From contig CAJTFN010000003.1 of assembly GCA_910575815.1 (NCBI GenBank), positions 233,158 to 297,157 of the forward strand: 64,000 nucleotides of DNA, given 5' to 3'. Shown here in pieces: positions 53,119 through 60,982 of this stretch. Position 1 is the stretch's first letter. Every line of letters starts with the position of its first letter. The notes below the pieces were generated by a model. The model was not told the origin of the DNA. It was given only the letters and a program-made list of their open reading frames with translations, and did not search any database. The stretch is from Oscillospiraceae bacterium (GTDB lineage Bacteria; Bacillota; Clostridia; Oscillospirales; Oscillospiraceae). A program made the position numbers and the translations under genes.

Positions 53119-53691
53119 ATGAAACGCTTACTTACCTTACTCCTGGTACTGCTACTCGCGCTGTCTCTGTCCGCCTGCGGCGGCGGCAAGGACGCGGACT
53201 CCTCCTCCGGAGGAGACAACGGGGTCTACGCAGACGAGGACGGCTATGGGGAGGGCCGCATCGGCGACGTGGTGCACTCCACCTTTATGGACTTCTCGGT
53301 GAACAGCGCCTACACCACCGCTGACTACAACGGACACACCGCCCCGGAGGGCATGCAGGTTCTGGTGGTGGAGATGACGGTGACCAACACCTTTAAGGAA
53401 TCCCTCCCCATGTGGGACGACGACTTCCAGGCCCAGTGGACCGCCAGCGAGGAGACCGAGGAATTCGCCTGGCCCATCACCGAAGCCGAGGACGGCAGCG
53501 ACCTGGACACCGTATCCGACGAGCAGCTCCCCGCCACCTATGAGCTGGCGGTGAAGGAGTCTCGTACCGGCACGCTGGTCTACGACGTGCCCGCCGACGA
53601 GAAGGACTTCTCCATCTCTCATCTGGAGTTCTTCGACGACGGCAGCGAGGGAGACACCTTCTTCGTGTTCTTCACCGCTGAGGCGAAATAA
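53119..53691 (+). CDS. Lipoprotein with DUF4352-like domain
   Basis: The 190-residue protein begins MKRLLTLLLVLLLALSLSAC, with the lipid-anchored cysteine at the end of the lipobox. An acidic low-complexity linker follows to about residue 45. The mature domain (HTAPEGMQVLVVEMTVTNTF near 72-91, with FSISHLEFFDDGSEGDTFFV at the end) has the beta-sandwich pattern of DUF4352 proteins, often found as surface lipoproteins in Firmicutes. No ligand is known. GGGGGAT lies before the ATG. Confidence 0.75.
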   Translation: MKRLLTLLLVLLLALSLSACGGGKDADSSSGGDNGVYADEDGYGEGRIGDVVHSTFMDFSVNSAYTTADYNGHTAPEGMQVLVVEMTVTNTFKESLPMWDDDFQAQWTASEETEEFAWPITEAEDGSDLDTVSDEQLPATYELAVKESRTGTLVYDVPADEKDFSISHLEFFDDGSEGDTFFVFFTAEAK

Positions 53692-53703
53692 AAAACCGGC
53701 GTC

Positions 53704-54453
53704 TCAGATTCGAGGAGTATTGGCCAGAAAAAAGAGAACACTGGTATGGGCGGGGTAGTAGAAGTAGAAAAACCACTTCCACCCCCGCCCTTTTTCGCCA
53801 TTATACCGCAGCATCAGGGGCAGGGCAAAGACCATCAGCCACTGCGTGGCCCCGAAGCCGCCCAGGGATTCGGCGCTGAACTGGTAGAGGCAAAAAATCA
53901 GATACACGGCGGCCAGGGCCTCCCGCTGCCGGCGGAGGAAGTACATGGCCGCTCCCAGGGCCACGAACTCGAAGCCGAACTCGTTCACCGCCAGGTTGGG
54001 GACCAGGCCGGTGAGGATATCGCCGCTGAAATTCCGGGCCGCGGGCACCAGGCCGGGGAGCATCTGGTAGAACACCTGGACCAGGGCCATGGCCCCCAAA
54101 AGCGCCGCGCCCCTCCGGCGGTCCCGCCGGCAGAGCTCCACGGCGCTGATGACCAGCCCGGTCAGCAGCAGGGGCAGGAAGATGTTATGGTTGCCATAGC
54201 CCTGTTCCGTGGGAAAACGGGCGTCCAGAAAGAGGGTCAGGCCGGTCATGAAAAGGCTCATGAGATACAGCCGGAGGAGATAGCGCTTTCGGCTCCGGGT
54301 GTGGGCGTAGCCCTGAACCATGCAGAAGAGGAACAGCGGATAGGCGCCCCGGCCCAGCCAGCGGAACCAGATTGGGGCCTGGGGAAAATAGGCCCCCACG
54401 TGGTCCAGCGTCATGAGGACCAGGGCCGTCAGCTTCAGGGAAAAGGTGTTCAA
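53704..54453 (-). CDS. TraX family membrane protein
   Basis: The 249-residue protein has seven to nine membrane helices. LKLTALVLMTLDHVGAYFP at the N-terminus and LPLLLTGLVISAVEL in the middle match TraX proteins, a branch of acyltransferase-3-like proteins. The family was named for F-pilin N-acetylation in conjugation, but most chromosomal members have no link to plasmids, and nothing conjugative lies near here. It converges on the lipoprotein gene with only 12 bases between stops. Confidence 0.85.
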   Translation of the reverse strand: MNTFSLKLTALVLMTLDHVGAYFPQAPIWFRWLGRGAYPLFLFCMVQGYAHTRSRKRYLLRLYLMSLFMTGLTLFLDARFPTEQGYGNHNIFLPLLLTGLVISAVELCRRDRRRGAALLGAMALVQVFYQMLPGLVPAARNFSGDILTGLVPNLAVNEFGFEFVALGAAMYFLRRQREALAAVYLIFCLYQFSAESLGGFGATQWLMVFALPLMLRYNGEKGRGWKWFFYFYYPAHTSVLFFLANTPRI

Positions 54454-54587
54454 TTACATCAGCTCCTTTGTCGTGCGGGCGGAAGGCCCGTTATTTAGAT
54501 ACAACGGGAGAATCCTTCGTCATTCTTCAAACCCCGGGGCTTTCCGCCGGGGAGAAGGGGACGGGAAAAACAGAAAGGAGACAGAGT

Positions 54588-55061
54588 ATGGATCGCTGTG
54601 CGTTGGCGTATCAATACCACAAGGAGGGCTGGAACTGCGCCCAGTCCGTGGCGGGAGCCTGCGCCGATTTGGCGGGACGGACCCCGGAGGAGATTCTGCC
54701 CCTGATGGGGAGCTTTGGCGGTGGCCTGGGCGGCAGCCACGAGGAGGTCTGCGGCGCGATCTCCGGCGGCGCGCTGATTCTGAGCCTGTGCTTCCCCCAC
54801 GCCCAGGGCGGGGACCAGGAGGCCAAACGAAACCTCTATCGCGTTACCAAGGAGTACCGCCGGAGATTTTTTGAGGTGTTCGGCTACTCCCGCTGCGGGG
54901 ACCTGCTCCAGGCCCGTCCCGGCGTCACGGAGAAAACCCCCGCCGCCCAGCGCCTGGGCGTCGCCTCCCATTGCGACAACATGATCGTTACGGCGGTGGA
55001 GCTGCTGGAGGCCCTGGTGCGAGAGGAACAGGAAGGACCCGGGGAGGAAGCCGCCCGCTGA
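54588..55061 (+). CDS. C_GCAxxG_C_C family redox-type protein
   Basis: The 157-residue protein has the family signature: an early cysteine in GWNCAQSV near residue 17, then CGAISGGALILSL near 55 (the GCAxxG-like core), C68 in SLCFPH and later cysteines in YSRCGDLL and SHCDNM. It is assumed to bind a metal or take part in thiol chemistry, but no activity is known. AAAGGAG lies 8 bases before the ATG at 54588. Many bacteria carry it next to transport genes, as here with the NSS transporter 64 bases downstream. Confidence 0.85.
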   Translation: MDRCALAYQYHKEGWNCAQSVAGACADLAGRTPEEILPLMGSFGGGLGGSHEEVCGAISGGALILSLCFPHAQGGDQEAKRNLYRVTKEYRRRFFEVFGYSRCGDLLQARPGVTEKTPAAQRLGVASHCDNMIVTAVELLEALVREEQEGPGEEAAR

Positions 55062-55125
55062 GGAACGGGCGCTCTCTCCGGATGGCCCGCCGGTTCTTCG
55101 GCGGCACACAAGGAGGAATGTTATT

Positions 55126-56457
55126 ATGCGTGGAGACGAGAAAAAGCGGAGGTTCAGCAGCCGGTGGGGATTCGTTCTCTCGGCGGTTGGCTCGGCGGTG
55201 GGCATGGCCAACGTGTGGGGCTTCCCCGCGAAAATGGGCAGCAACGGCGGCGGAGCCTTTTTGATTGCCTATCTGGTGTTCGTGGTGCTCTTCGGCACGG
55301 TGGGCCTTTCCGCCGAGTACGCCGTGGGCCGCCGGGCCCGCACGGGCACTCTGGGGGCCTATGAGATGGCCTGGAGCAGCCGGAGAAGGGGGCTGGGAAA
55401 AACCGGAGGCCTCCTGGGCTGGCTGCCTCTGGCGGGGTCTATGTGCATCGCCCTGGGCTACGCGGTCATCATCGCTTACGTGCTCAAGGCCCTTACCAGC
55501 TCCCTCACCGGGGCGCTGATGACGGTGGAGCCGGCGGCCTGGTTCGAGGGCTTCTCCACGGCGGACTACTCGGTGGTCCCCTTCCACGTGGCCGTGGTGG
55601 TGGGCACGCTGCTGACGCTGCTGCTGGGAGCCAAGAGCATTGAAAAGAGCAACAAAATCATGATGCCCCTGTTTTTCCTCATCTTTGTCGTGCTGGCGGT
55701 GCGGGTGGCCTTCCTCCCCGGGGCGGCGGCGGGGTACCGCTATATGTTCTTCCCCCGGTGGGAGGAGCTGCTGGACCCCATGGTATGGATCTGGGCCATG
55801 GGACAGGCCTTCTTCTCCCTGTCCATTACCGGCAGCGGCATGATCGTCTACGGGGCCTATCTGGACTCGGCGGAGGACGTGGTCAAGCTGGCCAAGCGGA
55901 CGGCCCTCTTTGACACCATTGCCGCGCTGGTTGCCGCGCTGGTGATGATTCCCGCCTGCTTCGCCTATGGGCTGGACATCGGCGCCGGGCCTTCCCTGCT
56001 CTTCGTCACCCTGCCCCGGATTTTGCAGGACATCCCTCTGGGGCGGCTTTTCGCCGTAATCCTGTACGTGGCCATGATTTTCGCCGGGGTCAGCTCTCTT
56101 CAGAACATGTTCGAGGCGGTGGGGGAATCCCTGCTCCACAAGTTCCCCCGGCTGAGCCGGAGGGCGATGCTGGTGCTGCTGTGCGTGGTGTGCCTGGGCT
56201 TCGGGCTGCACATGGAGCCCATTTTCAAGTGGGGGCCCTGGATGGACATTGTGTCGATCTATATCATCCCCATCGGGGCCACCCTGGGGGCGGTGAGCTG
56301 GTTCTGGATCATGGGGCGGGAGGATCTGATGGACGAGGTGTCCAAAGGCGCGGGAAAGGCGCCGGGCGCTTGGTGGCACAAGGTCGGACGGTATGTTTAT
56401 GTGCCCTGCGCGGTGATCCTCTGTCTGGTGGCGCTTTGTATGAAGGTGGCGTTTTGA
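55126..56457 (+). CDS. NSS-family sodium-dependent amino acid transporter A
   Basis: The 443-residue transporter has 11 or so helices of the LeuT fold. The N-terminal SRWGFVLSAVGSAVGMANVWG, then FPAKMGSNGGGAFLIAYLVF, is the NSS sodium and substrate site in helix 1. A later FSLSITGSGMIVYGAYL near residue 232 is the helix 6 region. It would import an amino acid with sodium. AAGGAGGA lies before the ATG. It shares its terminator region with the opposing NSS gene at 56653. Confidence 0.9.
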   Translation: MRGDEKKRRFSSRWGFVLSAVGSAVGMANVWGFPAKMGSNGGGAFLIAYLVFVVLFGTVGLSAEYAVGRRARTGTLGAYEMAWSSRRRGLGKTGGLLGWLPLAGSMCIALGYAVIIAYVLKALTSSLTGALMTVEPAAWFEGFSTADYSVVPFHVAVVVGTLLTLLLGAKSIEKSNKIMMPLFFLIFVVLAVRVAFLPGAAAGYRYMFFPRWEELLDPMVWIWAMGQAFFSLSITGSGMIVYGAYLDSAEDVVKLAKRTALFDTIAALVAALVMIPACFAYGLDIGAGPSLLFVTLPRILQDIPLGRLFAVILYVAMIFAGVSSLQNMFEAVGESLLHKFPRLSRRAMLVLLCVVCLGFGLHMEPIFKWGPWMDIVSIYIIPIGATLGAVSWFWIMGREDLMDEVSKGAGKAPGAWWHKVGRYVYVPCAVILCLVALCMKVAF

Positions 56458-56485
56458 GCCAGAGCGGAAACCCCAGAATTTCAGC

Positions 56486-56525
56486 AAAAAAGCAACGGCG
56501 AGGCTTTTGCCTCGCCGTTGCTTTT
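56486..56525. terminator. Strong terminator after NSS transporter A
   Basis: AGCAACGGCGAGGC and GCCTCGCCGTTGCT surround TTTT, with A-rich and T-rich flanks on both sides. Confidence 0.85.
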
Positions 56526-56652
56526 TGGGAAGGTACGCTTTTGTCTTGGTGGCGCAGAGGCGCACACTCTGCAAGAAGCGTGCGTACCCGCACCACTTCG
56601 GCCATCCGCCTCCCTCACGCCGGGGAGCGTTTCCGCTGCGTATTTCGAATGA

Positions 56653-58005
56653 TCAAATCAGCCCCTGAATCAAAATGAATAAAATCAAAACCGGCAGCAC
56701 GAACTGAAAGTAGGGCTTCAGCCACCGGGGCATCTTGATCCCCTCTCCGGCGTTGGCCTCCTCCAGATAGCGGTCGTAGCCCCAGCCCTTTTTGCTGACG
56801 CAGAAAAGCAGGTACACCAGAGAGCCCAGGGGAAGCAGCAGGTTGCTGACCAGGAAATCCTCGCTGTCCAGCACATCCCGGCCGCCGATGAGATGGAGTC
56901 CGCTCCAGAGATTATAGCCCAGGACGCAGGGCATGCTGGCGATGAGAACGAAGACGCAGTTCACCAGGGCGGCCTTCTTTCTCGTCCAGCCGAAGTTGTC
57001 AATGGCGTTGGCCTGAAGATTCTCGAAGACGGCAATGACCGTGGAGAAACTGGCAAAGGTCATAAACAGGAAAAACAGCGCTCCCCAGAGACGGCCGCCG
57101 GTCATATTGAGGAAGACCTTGGGCAGGATCATGAAGATCAGCGTGGGGCCCTGGTCCGGCTGCACGTCAAAGGCGAAGCAGGCGGGGAAGATGATAAGGC
57201 CCGCCATCAGGGCCACAAAGGTGTCCAGCACGCAGATGCGCACCGCCTCGCTGGTGAGGGTGTTGTCCCGGCTCATGTAGCTGCCGAAAATCTCCATGGC
57301 GGCGATGCCCAGGCTCAGCGTGAAAAAGGCCTGGTTCATGGCGGCGGTGAGAACGTTCCCCAGGCCCGCCTCCGCCGCCCGCCGGAAGTCGGGCAGGAGA
57401 TAGAACTTCACGCCCTCCATGCCGCCGGGGAGGGTCAGGCTATGGACGGCCAGAATCAGGATGAGGCCCAGCAGGCCAAGCATCATCCACTTCGTAATCC
57501 GCTCCAGACCTTTTTGCAGCCCGAAGCTCACCACCAGGAAGCCCACCAGAACGGTGACGCCCATCCAGGCGGTCATCTCCAGAGGGTTGCCCCGCATGGA
57601 GAAAAAAACGCTGTCAATGGTCTCGCCGCTCAGCCCGGAGAAGGCTCCGCTGGCGAACTTGAAGAAGTAGCCCAGCATCCAGCCGGAGACGGTGGTATAG
57701 TACATCATCAAAAGACAGCAGCCCGCCACGCAGAACCAGCCGTGAATGTGCCACTTGGTTCCGGGCTTTTGAAGGGCCTGATAGCCCTGGACGGCGCTCT
57801 TGCGGCTGGCCCGGCCCACGGCCAGCTCCATGGTCAGCACCGGCACGCCCATGATGGCCAGGAAGAGCAGGTAGCACAGCACAAACACGCCGCCGCCGTT
57901 CTCTCCGGTGACGTAGGGGAATTTCCACACATTGCCGATGCCCACGGCACAGCCCGCGCTCACCAGAAGGAAACCCAGGCGGGATTGAAAACGCTCCCGT
58001 TTCAT
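56653..58005 (-). CDS. NSS-family sodium-dependent transporter B
   Basis: The 450-residue transporter starts MKRERFQSRLGFLLVSAGCA, then VGIGNVWKFPYVTGENGGGV, the NSS helix 1 motif. Helix 6 reads AFFTLSLGIAAMEIFGSYMS. It is only distantly like the neighbouring NSS protein, so the two probably carry different substrates. The ATG at 58005 has GAGGAAC upstream at a slightly long distance. The frame could be extended to 58152, but no site supports it. It converges with transporter A. Confidence 0.9.
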   Translation of the reverse strand: MKRERFQSRLGFLLVSAGCAVGIGNVWKFPYVTGENGGGVFVLCYLLFLAIMGVPVLTMELAVGRASRKSAVQGYQALQKPGTKWHIHGWFCVAGCCLLMMYYTTVSGWMLGYFFKFASGAFSGLSGETIDSVFFSMRGNPLEMTAWMGVTVLVGFLVVSFGLQKGLERITKWMMLGLLGLILILAVHSLTLPGGMEGVKFYLLPDFRRAAEAGLGNVLTAAMNQAFFTLSLGIAAMEIFGSYMSRDNTLTSEAVRICVLDTFVALMAGLIIFPACFAFDVQPDQGPTLIFMILPKVFLNMTGGRLWGALFFLFMTFASFSTVIAVFENLQANAIDNFGWTRKKAALVNCVFVLIASMPCVLGYNLWSGLHLIGGRDVLDSEDFLVSNLLLPLGSLVYLLFCVSKKGWGYDRYLEEANAGEGIKMPRWLKPYFQFVLPVLILFILIQGLI

Positions 58006-58206
58006 AAACTTCGTTCCTCTCTTGTCTAATTTGAATAAAGCCGGGGCAGCTGCCGCCGGACAATGTACCCTATGATAACGGGCATTGGAGAAAATGTCAA
58101 TAATCAAATGAGGCGGGTTCCGGGAGGCACGCTTTCGATGAACTACCATCATCCCGCCTTGAATCCCTTCTCGTTTCTCCTTCTCGTCTCCTTCGCGGAT
58201 TTGGGA

Positions 58207-58235
58207 TTGACAGCGCTGGGAAAAACGGGTAAAAT
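58207..58235 (+). promoter_or_regulatory. Promoter of the tRNA-Arg unit
   Basis: TTGACA (58207-58212), a 17-base spacer and TAAAAT (58230-58235) lie 20 bases before the defective tRNA. Confidence 0.7.
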
Positions 58236-58255
58236 AAACCTGCTGTTTTCCTCAT

Positions 58256-58324
58256 GCCCTTGTAGCTCAGCAGGATAGAGCGACCGCCTCCTAAGTGTGC
58301 GTGGTTCGTCCGCCAATGGCACCA
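58256..58324 (+). pseudogene. Defective tRNA-Arg (CCT) copy
   Basis: The acceptor GCCCTTG with CAATGGC, the D-arm and the anticodon loop CTCCTAA match a tRNA-Arg(CCT). The 3' half is damaged: the anticodon stem ACCGC faces GTGTG with only three pairs, and the T-arm is short by about eight bases (GGTTCGTCC). CCA is encoded. It shares GTAGCTCAGCAGGATAGAGC with the intact copy 13 bases downstream. Confidence 0.7.
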
Positions 58325-58336
58325 AAAATTCCATAT

Positions 58337-58413
58337 GCGTCCGTAGCTCAGCAGGATAGAGCATCCGCCTCCTAAGCGGAAGGCCAGCGGTTCGAATCCG
58401 CTCGGGCGTACCA
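58337..58413 (+). tRNA. tRNA-Arg (CCT)
   Basis: An intact cloverleaf: acceptor GCGTCCG pairs with CGGGCGT apart from one non-pair and a G-U, the anticodon stem is TCCGC/GCGGA with loop CTCCTAA, and CCA is encoded. tRNA-Arg(CCT) is a common integration target of tyrosine integrases, and an integrase fragment follows. Confidence 0.93.
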
Positions 58414-58417
58414 TTTC

Positions 58418-58448
58418 CGCCGCAAACAACATTGTTTGCGGCGTTTTC
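58418..58448 (+). terminator. Terminator after tRNA-Arg
   Basis: CGCCGCAAACAA and TTGTTTGCGGCG surround CA and are followed by TTTTC. Confidence 0.85.
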
Positions 58449-58546
58449 GTTCCTCAAAAGTTCCAGCTTTAGGTTTCGGTGTTCTCAGAACAATTTGAGA
58501 AATCCGGTAATGGCACTGGCAAATACACACGAAGCGATTTGGAATA

Positions 58547-59125
58547 TTATTCTATTTTGGCACCGTTTGGCTCATACTCTGGATTGGTCTTTTCCACACT
58601 TTGCCCGTTTAAGATACTGGCCAAAGCCTCGCGCAGCTCGGGAGATTTTTGGAGTTGGGCCACAAGAGCAGCAAGATCAAAGGTGGCGGGTGCTGGGGCT
58701 GCTGGGGCCCGAACGCTACGCAAGTCGGGGTTGGAATAGAATGCAGCTTCGAACTTCTGAGCATTGACCTTCCGGTCCTCATCAAGGATGTGTGCGTAGA
58801 TTTCCGTCAGCATCTGTGCCTGGGCATGTCCCGTGTCGCCTTGGGTCGCTTTGAGATCACCGTGGTTCAGCTTCAGCTTGTACGTTGCGCTGGAGTGACG
58901 CAGGGAATGGAAAACCACATTAGGCAGCCGTGCATCTCGTTTCAGACGATTGAACGCATTCTCAATCACCTTTGTTTCGCAAGGCCGCCCATTCCCCAGT
59001 GCAATCACGAGGTCGTAATCTTGATACTCGCTGCCAAGGAAATCTTTTTGCTTCTCCTGAGCATCCTTCCACTCTCGCAAGATATAGGCAAGTGTTTCAG
59101 GAATCCATAGGTTTTTGCCAGGTGG
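58547..59125 (-). pseudogene. C-terminal fragment of a tyrosine site-specific integrase
   Basis: The frame is open from 59125 (after a TAA at 59126) to a stop at 58547. It holds the second half of a phage/ICE integrase: VVFHSLRHSSATYKLKLNHG carries the H-x-x-R pair, GDTGHAQAQMLTEIYAHILD the last His and nucleophile Tyr. The arm-binding and core-binding domains and the first catalytic Arg are missing, so it is about a third of a normal 400-residue integrase. No good start codon exists at the break. It lies 134 bases from the intact tRNA-Arg, where such an integrase would sit after insertion at the tRNA 3' end. Confidence 0.8.
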
Positions 59126-59135
59126 TTAGAGATGT

Positions 59136-59402
59136 TCAGATGCTGAGAAGTGGCGGCGGGGAACCGCTTTTTGCAGAGTCAGCGCCCGGCTGCGATTTCA
59201 GCTGAAGCGCCAGCTCTCCGGCCCACATGTGTGCGCCGATAGCACTCGTGATATAAAATCTGCGGATGCTTTTTTCATTATAAAGACGTTTCATTTGAGT
59301 CATCATAGACTTCTTAATTTTTTTGCACAGCTTGTAGTCCTCATTGTACTTGAACTTAAACCGGGTGGGCTTGGGGCCGGTGAAAGTACATGCGTTTTTC
59401 AA
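59136..59402 (-). pseudogene. SLOG/YpsA-like (DUF1273-type) remnant
   Basis: The 88-codon frame starts with TTG at 59402, with GGAAGG upstream. KNACTFTGPKPTRFKFKYNE resembles the C-T-F-T-G-H-R-P opening of SLOG proteins found on clostridial mobile elements, and SAIGAHMWAGELALQLKSQP matches the G-M-A-x-G-x-D-x-W-A-A-E block. The key H-R (here P-K) and D (here H) are changed, and the chain stops after about half the domain, so the gene appears decayed. It lies next to the integrase fragment on the same strand. Confidence 0.55.
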
Positions 59403-59521
59403 GGTTTGTCCTTCCTCATGTATTTTCCTCCACTATATACGCCCTAAACAATAATTTCTATCTATAGCCTGTTAAATTTTTGCGCTGTAGCGGATAAAAT
59501 ATTATTATTAGGAGGGGCGTA

Positions 59522-59869
59522 ATGGACGAATTGCTTCAAAATATGGGAGAGCGCCTAATGCAGCGCCGGAAACAGCTTCGCCTGACCCAAGAAGAAGTTG
59601 CTGAGCGCGCGGACATGACGACGCAGACAATCTCAACGGCTGAGACTGGCCGGAAAGCGTTGCGGCCTCATAATATCATCAAGCTATGCCGTGCGTTGGA
59701 GATCAGTGCAGATTACCTCTTGTTCGACGAAATATCCAGCGGCAATACCTTGCCTCTCTTCGCTAAGTTTTCTCAATTGCCTACAGAACAATACCATTAT
59801 CTGGAAGATATCATAAACAGTTTTACTGCAGCAGTCAATACAAACCATCAAACAGAAAATGAGACTTGA
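59522..59869 (+). CDS. XRE-family HTH regulator of the island
   Basis: The 115-residue protein has an N-terminal HTH_3 (GERLMQRRKQLRLTQEEVAE, then RADMTTQTISTAETGRKALR) and a 45-residue helical C-terminal extension (FSQLPTEQYHYLEDIINSF), as in repressors of mobile elements. GGAGGGG lies 6 bases before the ATG. It is unlike the XRE pair near uvrA. A terminator overlaps its end, and the toxin-antitoxin pair is convergent. Confidence 0.85.
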   Translation: MDELLQNMGERLMQRRKQLRLTQEEVAERADMTTQTISTAETGRKALRPHNIIKLCRALEISADYLLFDEISSGNTLPLFAKFSQLPTEQYHYLEDIINSFTAAVNTNHQTENET

Positions 59870-59906
59870 CCAATTCCCAAGGGGAAGAGTCAAGTCTCAC
59901 TTTTTG
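59860..59906 (+). terminator. Terminator of the island XRE gene
   Basis: GAGACTTGAC and GTCAAGTCTC (59861-59870, 59889-59898) are followed by ACTTTTTG. The stop codon lies inside the stem. Confidence 0.8.
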
Positions 59907-59938
59907 ATTTTAAGTTACATGATGATTGCGGCGGTTTG

Positions 59939-60241
59939 CTATAGCAGAGAAGTATAATCACGCCGGCCATACAGAATACGCCGAATTTGAACGGTATCTC
60001 CGTCCACAACATAGAAAACCAGGTACTTTTCGACAACCAGGCAGCGATAGCCCCTTGCCGCCAGCGCAAGGTCCTTTGGCTGCGGGCATCGCTCAGGCAT
60101 ATGAGAAAGGCTTGTGATTTGCTCAGTGAGGAGGTCGTAGTACCGCAGAGCGGCTTCAGGAGACAGCGTGTTCAAATAGTCAATAATATCGATCAGGTCC
60201 TGTTTGGCTGCTGGGTAAATCCTGACCGTATACTCGTCCAT
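59939..60241 (-). CDS. RelE/ParE-family toxin
   Basis: The 100-residue protein has the ParE/RelE fold order: YTVRIYPAAKQDLIDIIDYL (first strand and helices), SHMPERCPQP, then YRCLVVEKYLVFYVVDGDTV and the C-terminal RRILYGRRDY, which is typical of this toxin family (mRNA cleavage or gyrase poisoning). It starts inside the end of the antitoxin gene, with 62 bases of overlap, so translation is tied to that of the antitoxin. Confidence 0.85.
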   Translation of the reverse strand: MDEYTVRIYPAAKQDLIDIIDYLNTLSPEAALRYYDLLTEQITSLSHMPERCPQPKDLALAARGYRCLVVEKYLVFYVVDGDTVQIRRILYGRRDYTSLL

Positions 60242-60500
60242 TCAGACGTCCTCTCAGCTTGCGGGCCACAGTCAGAAAGTCCTCTCCCTCGGCACCGGAT
60301 GCGATTTCCTGCTCCGCTGTTGCCATCTTTCCATACAGGTCAATCAGCGTCTGCTGACGTTCATATTCCTCTAAACTGAGTACAACCATATCGCCTGTAC
60401 CGTTCCGGGTAATGTAAACAGGTTCGCCAGTCTGTCGGCAAAAATCTGAGATCTCATTGGCGCTGTTGCGGAGATCGGAAATGGGGCGGATACTTGGCAT
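60180..60500 (-). CDS. Phd/YefM-family antitoxin
   Basis: The 106-residue protein starts MPSIRPISDLRNSANEISDF and has the YefM pattern (PVYITRNGTGDMVVLSLEEY) that binds operator DNA, with a helical C-terminal part that would wrap the toxin. AGGAGGTGC lies 6 bases before the ATG at 60500. The frame runs 62 bases into the toxin gene, longer than usual; the last 20 residues are probably not essential. It would repress the shared promoter at 60525-60553. Confidence 0.85.
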   Translation of the reverse strand: MPSIRPISDLRNSANEISDFCRQTGEPVYITRNGTGDMVVLSLEEYERQQTLIDLYGKMATAEQEIASGAEGEDFLTVARKLRGRLNGRVYGQDLPSSQTGPDRYY

Positions 60501-60524
60501 AGAAAGCACCTCCTTCTAATCGGA

Positions 60525-60553
60525 AGTATAGCAAAATATTGAGTAAATATCAA
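60525..60553 (-). promoter_or_regulatory. Promoter of the toxin-antitoxin operon
   Basis: On the minus strand, TTGATA (60548-60553), a 17-base spacer and TATACT (60525-60530) preceded by TTTGC. Confidence 0.75.
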
Positions 60554-60591
60554 TGTATATTTGTAGAGCCCCGCATAAACCCAGGAAAAGA

Positions 60592-60632
60592 AAGCGCCCG
60601 CATACTTCCCAATTGGAGTATACGGGCGCTTT
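60592..60632 (-). terminator. Terminator of the HU gene
   Basis: AAAGCGCCCG and CGGGCGCTTT arms with ATACT/AGTAT inner pairs; on the minus strand CTTTCTTTT follows. Confidence 0.8.
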
Positions 60633-60633
60633 G

Positions 60634-60906
60634 TTATTGGATCGCGTCCTTCAGGGGCTTGCCGGCCTTGAATACCGGGGCCTTGGAGGCGGGGATCTCG
60701 ACAGGCTCCTTCGTCTTCGGGTTACGCCCAGTGCGGGCGGCCCGGGACTTTACCTCGAAAGATCCGAAGCCAACCGGTTGGACCTTGTCACCGGCCTTGA
60801 GGGCCTGCTCCACTGCTTCCGTAAACGCGTTCAGTGCGGTTTCGCAGTCCTTTTTGGAAAGGCCGCTGCTCTCAGCCATAGCTGCAAGCAGTTCACTTTT
60901 GTTCAT
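60634..60906 (-). CDS. hup: HU-family DNA-binding protein
   Basis: The 90-residue protein is a full HU: helices MNKSELLAAMAESSGLSKKD, then the beta-arm GFGSFEVKSRAARTGRNPKT with the DNA-intercalating proline region, and EIPASKAPVFKAGKPLKDAI at the end. It bends and compacts DNA and helps recombination. The start at 60906 has no strong ribosome site, and ATG 60915 is an alternative. The promoter at 60954 is near consensus. Lying within the island, it may be the host copy or a mobile-element copy. Confidence 0.93.
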   Translation of the reverse strand: MNKSELLAAMAESSGLSKKDCETALNAFTEAVEQALKAGDKVQPVGFGSFEVKSRAARTGRNPKTKEPVEIPASKAPVFKAGKPLKDAIQ

Positions 60907-60953
60907 GAAAAACATTCTTTATATCTGATGTTATATGCCAAACGTGCTTGCGT

Positions 60954-60982
60954 ATTATAACTGACTTGCTGGAAAAATGCAA
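60954..60982 (-). promoter_or_regulatory. Promoter of the HU gene
   Basis: On the minus strand, TTGCAT (60977-60982), a 17-base spacer and TATAAT (60954-60959). Confidence 0.8.

Noticed and set aside
53704..54453. TraX as evidence of a conjugative element
   Set aside because: Chromosomal TraX-family proteins are common, and no transfer, relaxase or mating-pair genes lie nearby.
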